Shown in pieces: positions 54,353-64,000 of a stretch of DNA of 64,000 nt (position 1 is its first letter; every line of letters starts with the position of its first letter). Where the stretch lies: the NCBI GenBank assembly GCA_948099385.1, contig CANUEZ040000020.1, positions 12,107,501 to 12,171,500 of the forward strand. The letters run 5' to 3'. Under the pieces are notes generated by a model that had not been told where the DNA came from, searched no databases, and saw only the letters and a program-made list of their open reading frames with translations. The position numbers were made by a program, and so were the translations under genes. The DNA is from Fasciola hepatica (Eukaryota; Platyhelminthes; Trematoda; Plagiorchiida; Fasciolidae).

Positions 54353-54640
54353 ACAGGCTATATGTGTTCTTTTCCTGCAGCGAATAATCTAAGCTTGTTG
54401 TCTTATCACCTCGACCGCCGGGACACGAGGAGCGTCGCTTACCGGGGACGCCGTAGCATGATGAGCGCTTGAGGTTCCGCGAATAATCACAGAGTCGCGG
54501 GGGTAGGGTACGAAGCGGTGTCCCCGGCACCATTCGGCCTTTTTGTTCGAGGTTGCACCTCTAGCCCTTGCACACCCAAGTGCAGACTGCAAGGCAGCAG
54601 GGTGTTCCCAGAGGAGCCGGTGACCTGCTGTACGGTTCGT

Positions 54641-54879
54641 TCGCTTCCTCTAGAATGCCGAATCAGGCAGTTGAACAGGTCTCCTTTGTGGCCGTTGGAT
54701 CAGTAGATCTCGTCCGTCCATTCAGAAGGATCTGTCTTCACATGCCGAACACCATCTCGCCGAAGTTTTTTAGACCTCGGTAGCCCTCAACCTGGTTTAT
54801 CCCTCCTGTCGAGCGGTTTACCGGGGTGTGGCCGCTGATGCATGTTTCAGCTTCTTGGAGCCACAGGTGAGAACTGGGT
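54641..54879. other. No recognisable feature
   Basis: Short stretch between the presumed RTE-3 5' end and RTE-2 copy c; may contain RTE-3 5' untranslated sequence. Confidence 0.35.
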
Positions 54880-55245
54880 GAATGATGGAGACCAAGGAGA
54901 TAGAGGATGCCCCAAGGGACACGATAGTCAACCAACTCAGAGGTGCTACTCCTCTCAAACACCGACAGTCTTCGTCTGTCTCCTACTCCTAATGGTCATG
55001 TTTCTGAACCGTATAAAAGAACGAATCTAACCGTTGCATTGTACACTCTACCCTTAACACACGGTCGGATGACACACCGGGGCCACAGATGACGGAGGTT
55101 GGCAAAAGCTAGACGTGCCTTCTGTATACGCGATGACACTTCATCCGATATCTGTTTATCTGGTGAGGTGTAACTGCCTAGGTATCGTATATCCTTTTTC
55201 TCGTATAGTTAGATACTTTCTGAAGCAATATTTGGGCGTTCACAC
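54880..55245 (-). mobile_element. RTE-2 copy c, internal fragment
   Basis: On the minus strand resembles RTE-2 copy a around 48,590-48,790: sequence equivalent to ...RLAFANLRHLW, then KGRVYNATVRFVLLYG, then the RLSVF block, with shared phrases such as ACACCGACAGTCTTCGTC and CGTATAAAAGAACG on the + strand. Decayed and lacking the 3' end. It lies about 50 bp upstream of the LicD-like gene. Confidence 0.65.
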
Positions 55246-55268
55246 AGTTTCTTGTTATTTTCTTACAG
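55243..55268 (+). promoter_or_regulatory. Splice acceptor upstream of the LicD-like gene
   Basis: A pyrimidine-rich stretch ending TTATTTTCTTACAG at 55,268, 27 nt before the chosen start codon. It is a strong 3' splice-site match. It could end a 5'-UTR intron, or receive a spliced leader, since trans-splicing occurs in flatworms; the sequence alone cannot separate these. Confidence 0.55.
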
Positions 55269-55273
55269 TGGTT

Positions 55274-55315
55274 ATGTCGTTCATGAATCGTAACGATGGT
55301 GGACGTTCCCGATGA
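55274..55315 (+). CDS. Short upstream ORF overlapping the LicD-like start
   Basis: Thirteen codons from ATG 55,274 to TGA 55,313-55,315, in another frame, overlapping the main start at 55,296. It would begin right after the splice acceptor, 5 nt into the exon. If the mature RNA starts there, such an overlapping uORF could reduce translation of the main frame. It may equally be passive. Confidence 0.35.
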   Translation: MSFMNRNDGGRSR

Positions 55316-56237
55316 TATGTTTGGAGTGTTGTTTGATGAAGATACAAATCAACCTACAGAAAACCCTTCTTTGATCAGTTTGGACATGTGGTGTCAGTGC
55401 TCAGCGAAGAGCATCAAGCGTATTATTCGAAGAAACCGTTCATGGAAACCTATACGAGTATATCTGCTAAAATTAGTTCTTGAATTTTGCAGGCTAGCAA
55501 ATGTTAAACCTTTCATCTATGCGGGAACGGCTCTCGCTGTGTACCGTGAAAACGGCAGAATGATCAAGCATGACTCAGATATCGACTTGGCTGTGTTGGA
55601 ACGTGACGACGAAGGTTTTGGTGCATTCACTAAATTGCTACGCATGTGTATCAAACGTGGTGTTTCATATTCGGGTGTGTCAGGTGAATTTCCGCCGTTC
55701 GATACTTCTGATGAATCAGAACTCACAATGAGTTTCGATTCTAAGCGAACGCTAAAATCATGGCTTCATGTTGATACTACTGGCGTGGATTCTATTTCTG
55801 AGGAGTTTTATGATGGAACAGATTGCAAAATTGCCAAGTTTTACCTCTCAGGAATGGGCATCAAGCGCGCTTGTGATATTTTTGGCAAAGGTGCCAATAC
55901 TTTAAACCAACTTATGTCGGACTCATCTCTTGTTCATGTAGATTTATTCACCCTCTCTCCTCACCAGCGCTTTCCGGAAACTCATTTACAAGTGAATTGG
56001 GATATTCCCGGTGTCTATAACACCAGCAGAAAGGCCTTTCCCGTGAACTCAATTTTGCCTTTAAGAGACTACACTTTTGAGGGTGTTCCGGTTCTTGGGC
56101 CTGCGGAACTTGAATGCTACTTGAAAACTGAATACGGATATATTGGTAGAGATGCAATGTTTGATGCCAAGGAGCAAATGTACGTAAAGATCCCCGCCAG
56201 ATTACGTAGTCTTATTCCACCCGAAATGCTTAGTTAA
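55296..56237 (+). CDS. LicD/fukutin-like nucleotidyltransferase-fold protein
   Basis: A 313-codon uninterrupted frame and the only clear non-transposon gene. Family members transfer phosphocholine (bacterial LicD) or sugar phosphates such as ribitol phosphate (fukutin, FKRP) onto glycans; the substrate here is unknown. Residues 72-83 (PFIYAGTALAVY) match the G[GT].L[LA] motif and 91-98 (KHDSDIDL) the D.D.D metal site of the nucleotidyltransferase fold. Residue 212-218 (LVHVDLF) gives a further Asp, and FPVNSILPLRDYTFEGVPVL with YLKTEYGYIGRD (248-286) is the usual LicD C-terminus. No signal peptide or membrane anchor is seen, unlike fukutin. ATG 55,296 follows an in-frame stop at 55,284. Composition is more AT-rich than the flanking repeats. 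It may be a whole gene or the last exon of a longer one. Confidence 0.82.
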   Translation: MVDVPDDMFGVLFDEDTNQPTENPSLISLDMWCQCSAKSIKRIIRRNRSWKPIRVYLLKLVLEFCRLANVKPFIYAGTALAVYRENGRMIKHDSDIDLAVLERDDEGFGAFTKLLRMCIKRGVSYSGVSGEFPPFDTSDESELTMSFDSKRTLKSWLHVDTTGVDSISEEFYDGTDCKIAKFYLSGMGIKRACDIFGKGANTLNQLMSDSSLVHVDLFTLSPHQRFPETHLQVNWDIPGVYNTSRKAFPVNSILPLRDYTFEGVPVLGPAELECYLKTEYGYIGRDAMFDAKEQMYVKIPARLRSLIPPEMLS

Positions 56238-56352
56238 TCTAACTGTGAGGATTTATATTCGAAAGAAAACGTCACTTGAAATAAGCTGGTATGTATTTGT
56301 TATATTTCACACGTCTTTAAATAACATCGGAATTGTCTCATTTCTTACTGCA

Positions 56353-56358
56353 ATAAAT
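56353..56358 (+). terminator. Candidate polyadenylation signal
   Basis: AATAAA 116 nt after the stop codon of the LicD-like gene, followed by a pyrimidine/T-rich stretch. It is the first canonical signal downstream and would give a short 3' UTR. Confidence 0.5.
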
Positions 56359-57090
56359 GACCTCTCTCTTTTCAGCTTTTTTAATTGCTTGTTGCTTGTG
56401 CTGGAATTCAAATAATTGCGAACCTGAAATCATGCGTGCTTGATTCCTTCTGTTATTACATGCCTGTGCACTAGTGCAATGGAACTGATCGTACGTGGTC
56501 ATAGTTGTTACCGCTAGTTGTTTTTTATTGTATGCTCGTAAGGTTAAGCACGACTCTGCTATCCCAGCAGAAATGTCTGGAGAATTATCGATGTATTCGC
56601 TCTCTGGGAACCGAAATCGACGTCTATAGCGCATCAAAAAAATTGTTCTTGTCCTACTGGACCACATACGGTTGTAGCACATTTTTCAGCTTAGTTCAGT
56701 TCAAACAACCACTGAGTGCAACAATTTTGACTGCCATTTCAGCAAGATCATTATGTCAGACTAAATGGATCGGACTGCACATAGATTGTGTATAGTTTGC
56801 CTGCAAACGTTTGCTCCTTTTACTGCATCGTTCACTAACATAGATATTTTTATACGATGGTCTCCTGCTACAGAGTATGTCGGCTGCGTGGACTCCGCGG
56901 ACGTTATATGCGAGTTCGGTTCGCAGCACGACCCAGTTTTGTCGTCAGTAGCGGGCGCCTGGCATTAACTACAAGCCTAAGCGCTCCAAGTCATTCTTAA
57001 CAGCGCTGTTCTACGTTTCTAGCTGGCCTGCAAGGTGACTCCGCCATTCTTGATGCGGCCCAGAGTCGAGCGTTTGTTTTGATAGTTCGT
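56359..57090. other. No recognisable gene
   Basis: Downstream flank of the LicD-like gene. Frames below 97 codons (56,505-56,795 on +; 56,682-56,338 on -) show no domain. AT-rich at first, then closer to repeat composition after 56,870. Confidence 0.45.
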
Positions 57091-57158
57091 TGGTGTTCGA
57101 GTGATTTAGAGCGTTTGCTTAGCACTTTGGATGTCCGAGGTCTGAGTCCCGCCATCGC
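57091..57158 (+). repeat. tRNA-Ala-like SINE head or tRNA pseudogene
   Basis: The run TTTAGAGCGTTTGCTTAGCA resembles the D-stem to anticodon part of tRNA-Ala(AGC), with AGC in the anticodon position, and GGTCTGAGTCCCGCC resembles the B box GGTTCGAGTCC. The acceptor stem does not pair well (GGTGTTC against ATCGCC), so a working tRNA is unlikely. Sequence continuing to about 57,240 may be the SINE body. Confidence 0.5.
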
Positions 57159-57324
57159 CGTTCACTTGGGTTTTAGACAGTAATCCACTGTCGTCCGGTT
57201 TTTTACCATTTACCTATTGAGGCCTTATGTGTTTCTCCACTCAGAGTCTCAGGATCAGGTTAACGTCTTTTCATAATGGCGAAAAGGATCTTTGAGGCTA
57301 TGCAGTTTGCCCCGTTCATTCCAT

Positions 57325-59340
57325 TCAGGCGCAAACACGTACTACAGAATAACCGAACCAATGCAGTCGACGACATTGACTGAAGCCGGAAAGTTGTTCA
57401 GTGTTGGAGCAGGATCTCCTTATTTCGTTTCTGGGTAGTATTTGCTGCCGGTTTGATAAAATAATTCGCCATAAACGCCAGTGGTTACACGTTTTCGACT
57501 TCAGCTCGTAATATTCAGGTTTCACACCCTTGTTTGAGCACGAGTCAAATACCCACACGGAAGGCGCAATTCTTGGTCCGAAGACTGATTTAGCTGCGTG
57601 TCCATAACACGCGCCGAATTTGGACAAATGCTGTTCGCGCGCTATCAGTTGTCGATGGTACTTTAGCCTTCGCCTGTCAATTCGGAAGCACAGTTGATTC
57701 CAAGTATTTGATCGATAGTACATGTTCGAATGACTGATCATAGATGAGCTGGTGCTAAGTTGACGGCCCCGGACAACTCGAGAAGCCTTTTGTTTTCGTC
57801 GTATTGACCTCAAGGACAATGGTCTTTGCGAAAAAATCGAATCGGTCGAGAACTGGCTGAATTTTGGCTGAGGATCTTCGACCACAACAACACAGTCCGC
57901 AAACTTCAGGTCAGAGGAGTGCACTGTTAATCTCAGTTGGACGCTGAGCTTATCAGTCAGTGTTCGGCTTATTATCCAGTCGATGGCTTAGTTAGGCAGC
58001 ACCAGTGGGAGAGGGCTACACTATTTCAGCTCGAAACTCATTGACAATTGCAAATTTTCTCCGTGCATTCGAACCCGTGCGCTAGTAGACTAATAGTACA
58101 CCCTCAGGATCCTTGTGAACTTAACAGGCATACCGTAAGCACTTATTATTCTCCGTAAGGACTTAGGATTTACTGTGTCAAACTGCAGAAATCGATGAAG
58201 CTGGCTGTGGTTGGTTGCTGAAAATTGCAGCGATGTTGCTGTACTCGACGCACTGTGACGATTTGTTTCTTACAGCCTCTGCCACGGCGGAAACTCTGTT
58301 TTGCGTGACAATCTCTCTCAGTAGAGAGGTGAATGACTAGCAGTACGCAAACAATCTTTGCGGCGGTTTCAACCAGACTAATCTCCGGCTAGTTATCACA
58401 CACCGTTTTGTCTGTTTTTGGTATTGAGCGGCAGAATGGAATGAAATATCATTTGAATCCTGTCAATCCAATGATGGCAAGTGGGTTCCGTAGGTTTTGG
58501 ACTTGATGCGGATTTTCTGTTTTTCAGATATTTGACGATCTTAGTAAATTCTGTTGTACTTGGCAGCTCACGGTAACGTCGTACAGCTATAGACGAACAG
58601 AGAGTGGCAGGTCCATCGTGTGGTCACTGGGTCGGTTGAGAAGCCGGTCGAGATGCTGTACCCATCGTTCTATATTCTCTCTCTGTTCTATGAAAAATTG
58701 GCCTTCTGCATCGCACAGACTAAACTCGGGTTCTTAGCGTCTGTTCGAAGGGCTGCGAATAAATCGATAAAGTTCCCCGAAGTCATCAGTTCCTAACGCA
58801 ATCTCCGTTTTCTCCACCATTTTTGTCTACTACCTAGTGGAGCGCGTGTCCACCCTTTCTAGTCCGCGGCTTTCGGCAGTGCTTATTAGGCGGGTATCTT
58901 GTGCTTTGGCTGATAGTTGTAGGGTGGTATCTGCGAATCATTGTTTTATGTCTTCCTATTCCCCCTAGTTTCTTCCAAGAAGCTTCTCTAGCCAACGAAT
59001 TGACCGCCTTCCGTTGTTATTCCACTGTGGAACTATACATTTTTATACCAGTTAAAGTAGCGCCTGGCTTTTTTCCGGCATTTCCAGAATTGTAAATTTA
59101 ATTTAGGTGGACGGTGAAATCTCAAGCCACGTAGACAGATTGGTTCTTAAGCGTCCATGTATGAAGACTTGGTCTGGGCCGCTTATGTTTCCGGTCACTG
59201 CTCCGCAGTATGCTTGTAAGTGCTCCACAGACGAGTCTCAAAGAGATCGCTTTAGGATGTGATCAATTTGGTGCTCTGTGCGACCGTTTTTACTAATTAC
59301 ATGATGAACATGGGTCTAGAAGCGAACTGTGCAACAAGGA
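57325..59340 (-). mobile_element. RTE-3 copy b, decayed, 5' truncated
   Basis: Minus-strand RTE-3 relative. The start at about 59,290 shows HQIDHILKRS and SSVEHLQAYCGAVTGN, the endonuclease C-terminus (compare HQPDHILVRARW in copy a). Linker and RT N-terminus follow with many stops. Frame 57,924-57,325 (199 codons) contains DLKFADCVVVVED, motif C with the second Asp changed to Cys, and RRLHWFGYSVVR near its end. Truncated upstream close to the (TA)n tract. Confidence 0.72.
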
Positions 59341-59475
59341 ATAGTAATGCAGAGAATGGCCGATTCTTCATTTGAAAGTGTGAAGATCACAAGGAAGAGA
59401 AAATACAGAAGGCTAGAATGTTCTATGGTCCTTCAATTCTTGGGAAAAACCAAGAGTTAAAACTAGCAGTTCGAC

Positions 59476-59633
<158 letters not shown>

Positions 59634-59639
59634 CTGGCA

Positions 59640-60149
59640 TGGTGCCAACGGGACAACCGCGAAAAATTACAAATTTAGCATTGAGATTCCAACAAGGGAA
59701 AGTTGCATTTACTTTTTTGTTCTCACCGTACACGTTTTGTAATTGTTTTGTTTGTTTCTTAGTCGTTTATTGGGGACAAGAGGTCAGCATGCAAGCTATA
59801 CAGCATTCGTGCCACTGGATTCGGCTCCAAGCCATATCTCTCAGCGTCTCTAACCAAAGGCAATCTTTATTTCGTGGGCCTTAACCGAGAAGGCGGGAAT
59901 CACCAACCAAAGTGAAAGCCGAAGCCAACTTCTTCGTGCCACTGCGCCAAGTCATGGTCTGATCGCCGCGTCGCTTCCTTCAGCCTTGCCCAGCAGGTGA
60001 AAAAAATGCATGAAAGGGTAGACGATGTGATGGCATACATAAAACACACCTGAGCCATCGTAGGCGGTGTAGAGCGATTAGCTCGGTCGTAGAGCGACTA
60101 TCAGCACTGAACACACGGCGATGAGTTGAAGTGTATGGACACTATTAGA
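59640..60149. other. No recognisable gene; possible RTE-3 5' region
   Basis: Leads into RTE-3 copy c. A tRNA D-arm-like phrase, TAGCTCGGTCGTAGAGCG, at about 60,080 has no matching B box downstream. Otherwise nothing recognised. Confidence 0.4.
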
Positions 60150-62835
60150 CATGGGCAATTAAAGTCCCACAACGAGGACACTGCATAACCACAAGATCGA
60201 TATAGCTTGTCTCTCAGAAGTCCGCGTATCTAACTCCGGCACTAGGCACACAAAAGTCCCAGAAGAGACAGCCTGCTGGTTTCTTTCATAGCGGCCTGAC
60301 AGACAACTCCATGCACCACGGCGTCGCATTCCCTGTTAACAGTAAAGCTAACAGTGCGATGGTCGCTTGGAAACCGATTTCTGGGAGGCATTCTTTGACA
60401 CGTGTCAAAGGCTACCCGTAGAACTTGACGGTGATTGCGGTCTATGCTCGGACCAACGTGGCGCCAGAAAGACAAAAGGTGAAGAGTTGATTATTCGGGC
60501 CCGGAGAAGTGACATTGTGTTCATCGCCGGAGACTGAAACGCACGCACGGGCCCCTCCGATTCATGTACGCGGCACGTTCTTGTAAAATCTGGCTTGGGC
60601 GACCGTTGTGAGAATCTCGACCGCCTGGCCAGTTTGGCTGACTCCAGCAAAATGGTCGTTTAGAGCACCCTAGAAAGCACTTACTGACGTGGTACTTCAA
60701 CGGCGGTCGCACTTCACATCAGATCGACCATGCCTTACCGAGATTCAGCTGGGCTTTCTCTGTAGAAGACTATCAAGCGTATCGCGGCTCAGCGACGGGA
60801 AACACACTTCGGAATCCGTTTATCCACGTGCCTTAAGGCCTCTCCACTGACCCGAAGAAACGTTGCAGTCCTGGAAATATCAGAGAAATCCCAAGCGCTG
60901 CTACGCGCAATCGCCACCCAGTTAACCACAGTAACGAACGTGCCACCGGATTCAGCTCCAGTAGACGATGATCAAATCGACGGTTAGAGAAGCCGCTTTC
61001 AAAGAACCAGGTAAAACTGAAAAGCGTATGATAGACTGGATCTCTGAAGGCACACCTCAACTGTTGGCTAAAGCTCACGAAGCCCGGGTATCAGGAAGTG
61101 GCGAACGCTGCAGGTTGAAGTTCAAGGCCTCGTGGTACGCTAGTGCCGAATGTGAGCGGTACTGGATGAAAGTAGCTGAAAAACGAAGACTTCAGCATAA
61201 ATCGCTGACTTCGGTAAGCCATTCCGCCTGAATCATAACGCGTCGGGTAGGCGCTGCAGTCACGAGTTGCTCCTGCGCGACGCAACCGGTCAGCTCATAA
61301 CTGAGTAAAAAAGAAAAAGGAAGCGATGGGTAGAGCACTTTGATCGGTTGCTCAGTCAACCATCAGACCACACGACGGTCCTACAACGCCCAGCTCTTGC
61401 AGAGCCGTACAGTGTTAATTGTGATCTGCTAAGTACAACTGAAATCGCCACAGTCATAAGTCAGCTGAAAAACAGATAAGCTGTTGTAGAAGACAGCATA
61501 CCACCAGAAGAAGTCTTTCCGACTGATTGGGACACGTCCGTTCTGCTGCCCATCCCAAAGAAAGGGGACAAAGCCGTGTGCGAGAACTATAGGGGATCAG
61601 CCCGATTGACATGACTGGGAAGATTTTCTGCGTGCTGCTACTCAACCGCTTTTCACTTGCGAGAGGCCGCCGCGCCCGACCGAACGAAGGGGGTTTCCGC
61701 CGTGGTAGAGGCTGTATGGACCGAATTTTCACACTAAGTTGAACACTGGAGTATCGCTACAAGTTCCAGCAGCCAACAGTAGCCTGTTTCATCGACTTTT
61801 GGGTTGCTTTTGATTCAGTTAGCCAGGAGTGTCTCTGGGCGATAATGAAGTCGGACGGGTTACCCGATTAACTTGGAGGACTTCTGAGATCATACTATTC
61901 GTCCATTAGGGCGCGAGTCCGTGTGTATGGTAAATAGTCCTCGGAGCTCACTCTGACTACCGGCGTCCGACAGGACTCGTCTCTTTCTTCGGTGCTGTTC
62001 AACTACGCGATCGACTGGACAATGAGGCAGGCACTGACTGATCATCCCGGTATTCAGCTGAGTCAGGAGATGTACATCTCTGACCTAGAGTTCACGGATC
62101 ATATTGTTTTGCTACCGGACTCTCCTGCCACGCTTCAACCAGTCCTTGACCGGGTCGATTTCTTCCCAAAGTCCACTGGAATAGAAGTAAACACCACGAA
62201 AATTGAAAGTATATCAACTTGCCCAGGACCATCAGCTCAACAACTGTTCATCAATGACCAACTGATTGACTGCATTCCATCATTCAAGTGTCTGGGCTCT
62301 ACATTGCTTCCGAACGGTCAGGCGAAGAATGAAATAATACTCCGGAAAGACATTTCCGAGGAACCATTTCTCCAGCTACGACGGGCGTTGTGGACCCTCA
62401 GTAAAATCAGCCTTCAGACTAATATGCGTATCTGCCGTGCTGCAATACTCCTCGTATTGAGCTACGGCTACAAAACCTGGCCATTGAGAGCCGAGGATAC
62501 TAGAAAGCCAGAGATATTTGATGACTGGTGCTTGCGACGTACTCTGAAAATAAATCAGTGCGAGAGTATCCAAAGATGAAGTTAGGAGACGGTGCTGTTA
62601 AACTGGCGAGCTCTCAGACTTCCTCTCATGTCGTCGACTGCAGTGGCTGGATCATATCCTACGGCGACCCGAGACGGAACTAACCAAACAAACACTCCGT
62701 CCCAAACCCTGTCCCGGATGGTGCTGTCGCCACTGTGATCCGCTCAATACTTGTACCGAGCTGCACCGAGCTCACTCCCGACTGCCGCGCATGGTCAGCT
62801 ATAATACGAGATATTCACGCAGCCGATTCATCCTC
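60150..62835 (+). mobile_element. RTE-3 copy c, decayed
   Basis: Plus-strand copy covering endonuclease to 3' end. Endonuclease: IACLSEVRVSNSGTRHTKV (about 60,198-60,255) and FIAGD-NARTG (about 60,519-60,550, GDWNA with Trp changed to a stop). Linker 60,968-61,231 (TEKRMIDWISEGTPQLLAKA). RT: LLPIPKKGDKAVCENYRG (61,540-61,595), and frame 61,992-62,579 (195 codons) with VLFNYAIDWTMRQAL, YISDLEFTDHIVLL (motif C FTDH for FADD) and SFKCLGSTLLPNGQAKNE. C-terminal blocks continue to about 62,835. Many stops; inactive. Confidence 0.8.
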
Positions 62836-62849
62836 TAGCTGGAGATCGT

Positions 62850-64000
62850 CACACAGAACTAAAAGTAAGTACTGCCAGCATAATGCCCATGGAACTCAAC
62901 GGATTTGGCACCCAGGATACATTTAGATGTGTTGACTGAGGTGCTGTGATCCTGGTACCGTTGGAATACCTGGGGCAAGTGTTCGCGATGTTGATTTTCA
63001 TCCATACTGGTGACGAGAACGTCGTCAGTATAACAAAAACAAAATCTAAACCACAGAGAACCTTATCCATGAGTCGCTGAAATGTTTGAGCGGCGTTGCG
63101 TAAACCGGAAGGCATACGCAATAATTCATTCAGCCCAAATGGCTTCATGATGGCGGTCTTCGGAACATCTTCAGGCTCGACGGGATTACAGTAATACGCT
63201 CTTACCAAATCAAGCTAGGAGAAAGTGCGTTTGTCACAAACTGCTGGGGAAGTAGTGAGTGTGTGGAATTGGGTAACGGCCGGGTACCGTTTCGTTGGTG
63301 AGGGCGCGGTGATCGTCACACGGGCGCCAGTCACCATTATGCTTCGGAACTAATAGGGAGTGATGAGGCCGAAGGACTGTTTGATAGGCGAATTATTCCC
63401 GAACTTAGAATATGTTCGAGTTTTGCTTTTACCACTCAGGTGATAACCGGGAAGGAGTGCGCCGATGTTCGCGGACCTTTGATGACTGTGATATTGGACG
63501 CTGTGTAGTGCATGTGATGCGGATGTTTGTGGTTGCTTGACTGCCGGGAAATGGTCCAAAATGGAGGAAAACGTTGAGTGTACTGTTATTAGACGAATTC
63601 CGAGAAAGTTGATGAAGGTACCTGTGCCGTACGTTTTGATAGACGTAATACTGCACAATTGAACATGGTGTTTTACATCATTCAGAACAAAGGGCAGAAA
63701 GAAAATGGACTCCAAGAATAGAATGATAACATTGGCAGTCGTGGATACCCAGGGGAACTTTCAGCGTAAACCCAGATCAAGCGTCGGTAGTTCATGGCTG
63801 GGTCTCTTTGGGGAGCTGTTGGCTGCTCCATAGTTAGAGTGGTAGGTCGCAGATTGTGTCCACCAGACGAAATGGGAACAACATTGATCTGGGCACCTGT
63901 GTTGGTCAGAAACTACATTCCAGTAAACTGGTCGAAAATGTAGAAAAGGCGACTAGGTTCCGGGCCAGTGGCAGCAGTCGCCATTACTAACTGGCTTTCT
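62850..64000 (-). mobile_element. Ty3/Gypsy fragment at right edge
   Basis: Minus-strand remnant running out of the window. The leftmost part (63,208-62,849) is RT: DVPKTAIMKPFGLNELLRMP, GLRNAAQTFQRLMDKVL and GLDFVFV, the block just before the YxDD motif, after which the frame shifts. Near 63,880-63,920 FLTNTGAQINVVP corresponds to the protease active site (D[TS]GA, here NTGA). Order protease then RT fits Ty3/Gypsy. The sequence is distinct from the 13.8-17.9 kb element, so it is probably another family. Confidence 0.75.

Larger units (their letters stand above)
49972..54640 (-). mobile_element. RTE-3 copy a, long copy with nested RTE-1
   Basis: A minus-strand RTE-type element: endonuclease (54,352-53,660, preceded by open sequence to about 54,590), linker (about 53,600-53,020), an RTE-1 insertion (51,591-53,009), the start of RT (51,580-51,400) and the rest of RT (51,369-49,972). 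Without the insertion it is about 3.2 kb, the usual RTE size. Stops separate the endonuclease from the linker and a frame change lies near 51,390, so it is probably dead, but it is the least decayed RTE-3 copy here. Confidence 0.85.

Noticed and set aside
60062..60120. tRNA D-arm-like phrase TAGCTCGGTCGTAGAGCG
   Set aside because: No downstream B box or anticodon arm; noted only as part of the RTE-3c 5' region.

Overview
The window looks like a repeat-dominated stretch of a metazoan genome, most probably a flatworm (fluke or tapeworm). The signs are: several CR1-like and RTE-like non-LTR retrotransposons, one RTE family resembling schistosome SR2-type elements; a Penelope-like element with a GIY-YIG nuclease; a Ty3/Gypsy element; an animal-type EnSpm/CACTA transposon; and a 34-nt GT-AG intron, a size familiar from flatworms. 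This assignment is inference from family resemblance, not from a marker gene. Family names used here (CR1-A, -B, -C, -E, -P; LINE-F, -G; RTE-1, -2, -3) are local labels.

Only one convincing non-transposon gene was found: a LicD/fukutin-like nucleotidyltransferase-fold protein at 55,296-56,237 (+). It is an uninterrupted 313-codon frame with a splice acceptor 27 nt upstream of its start, a short overlapping upstream ORF and an AATAAA signal downstream.

Layout. 1-6 kb: a minus-strand CR1-A element, plus a 247-bp inverted copy of its endonuclease start at the left edge. 7-10.4 kb: a very decayed plus-strand CR1-E followed by a CR1-P 3' tail. 10.8-18 kb: CR1-P copy 2 (ORF1 with PHD-like finger, endonuclease, start of RT), adjoined by a minus-strand Ty3/Gypsy element. 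19.8-28.5 kb: a CR1-C endonuclease piece cut by a large minus-strand CR1-B ending in (ATT)n. 28.5-32.8 kb: an EnSpm/CACTA element with 14-bp terminal inverted repeats, a transposase and a DUF4806-like second gene. 33.4-34.4 kb: a 5'-truncated Penelope-like element. 34.4-40 kb: CR1-P copy 1, split by a 5'-truncated CR1-E. 40-43.4 kb: the best CR1-E copy. 43.6-48 kb: LINE fragments, one carrying an RTE-1 insertion. 48.6-55.2 kb: RTE-2 copies tail to tail, then a long RTE-3 copy that contains an RTE-1 insertion with a fold-back 5' end. 55.3-56.4 kb: the LicD-like gene. 57-64 kb: a tRNA-Ala-like SINE piece, two decayed RTE-3 copies head to head around a ~155-bp (TA)n tract, and a Ty3/Gypsy fragment at the right edge.

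The transposon order gives a relative chronology. Three nested insertions can be read with target-site duplications or restored reading frames (CR1-E into CR1-P; RTE-1 into RTE-3; RTE-1 into LINE-F). Most coding remnants have stops, frameshifts or changed catalytic residues, so no complete intact autonomous element is claimed. The longest uninterrupted retroelement frames are 40,361-41,935 (524 codons), 49,972-51,369 (465), 23,957-25,213 (418) and 25,250-26,398 (382).
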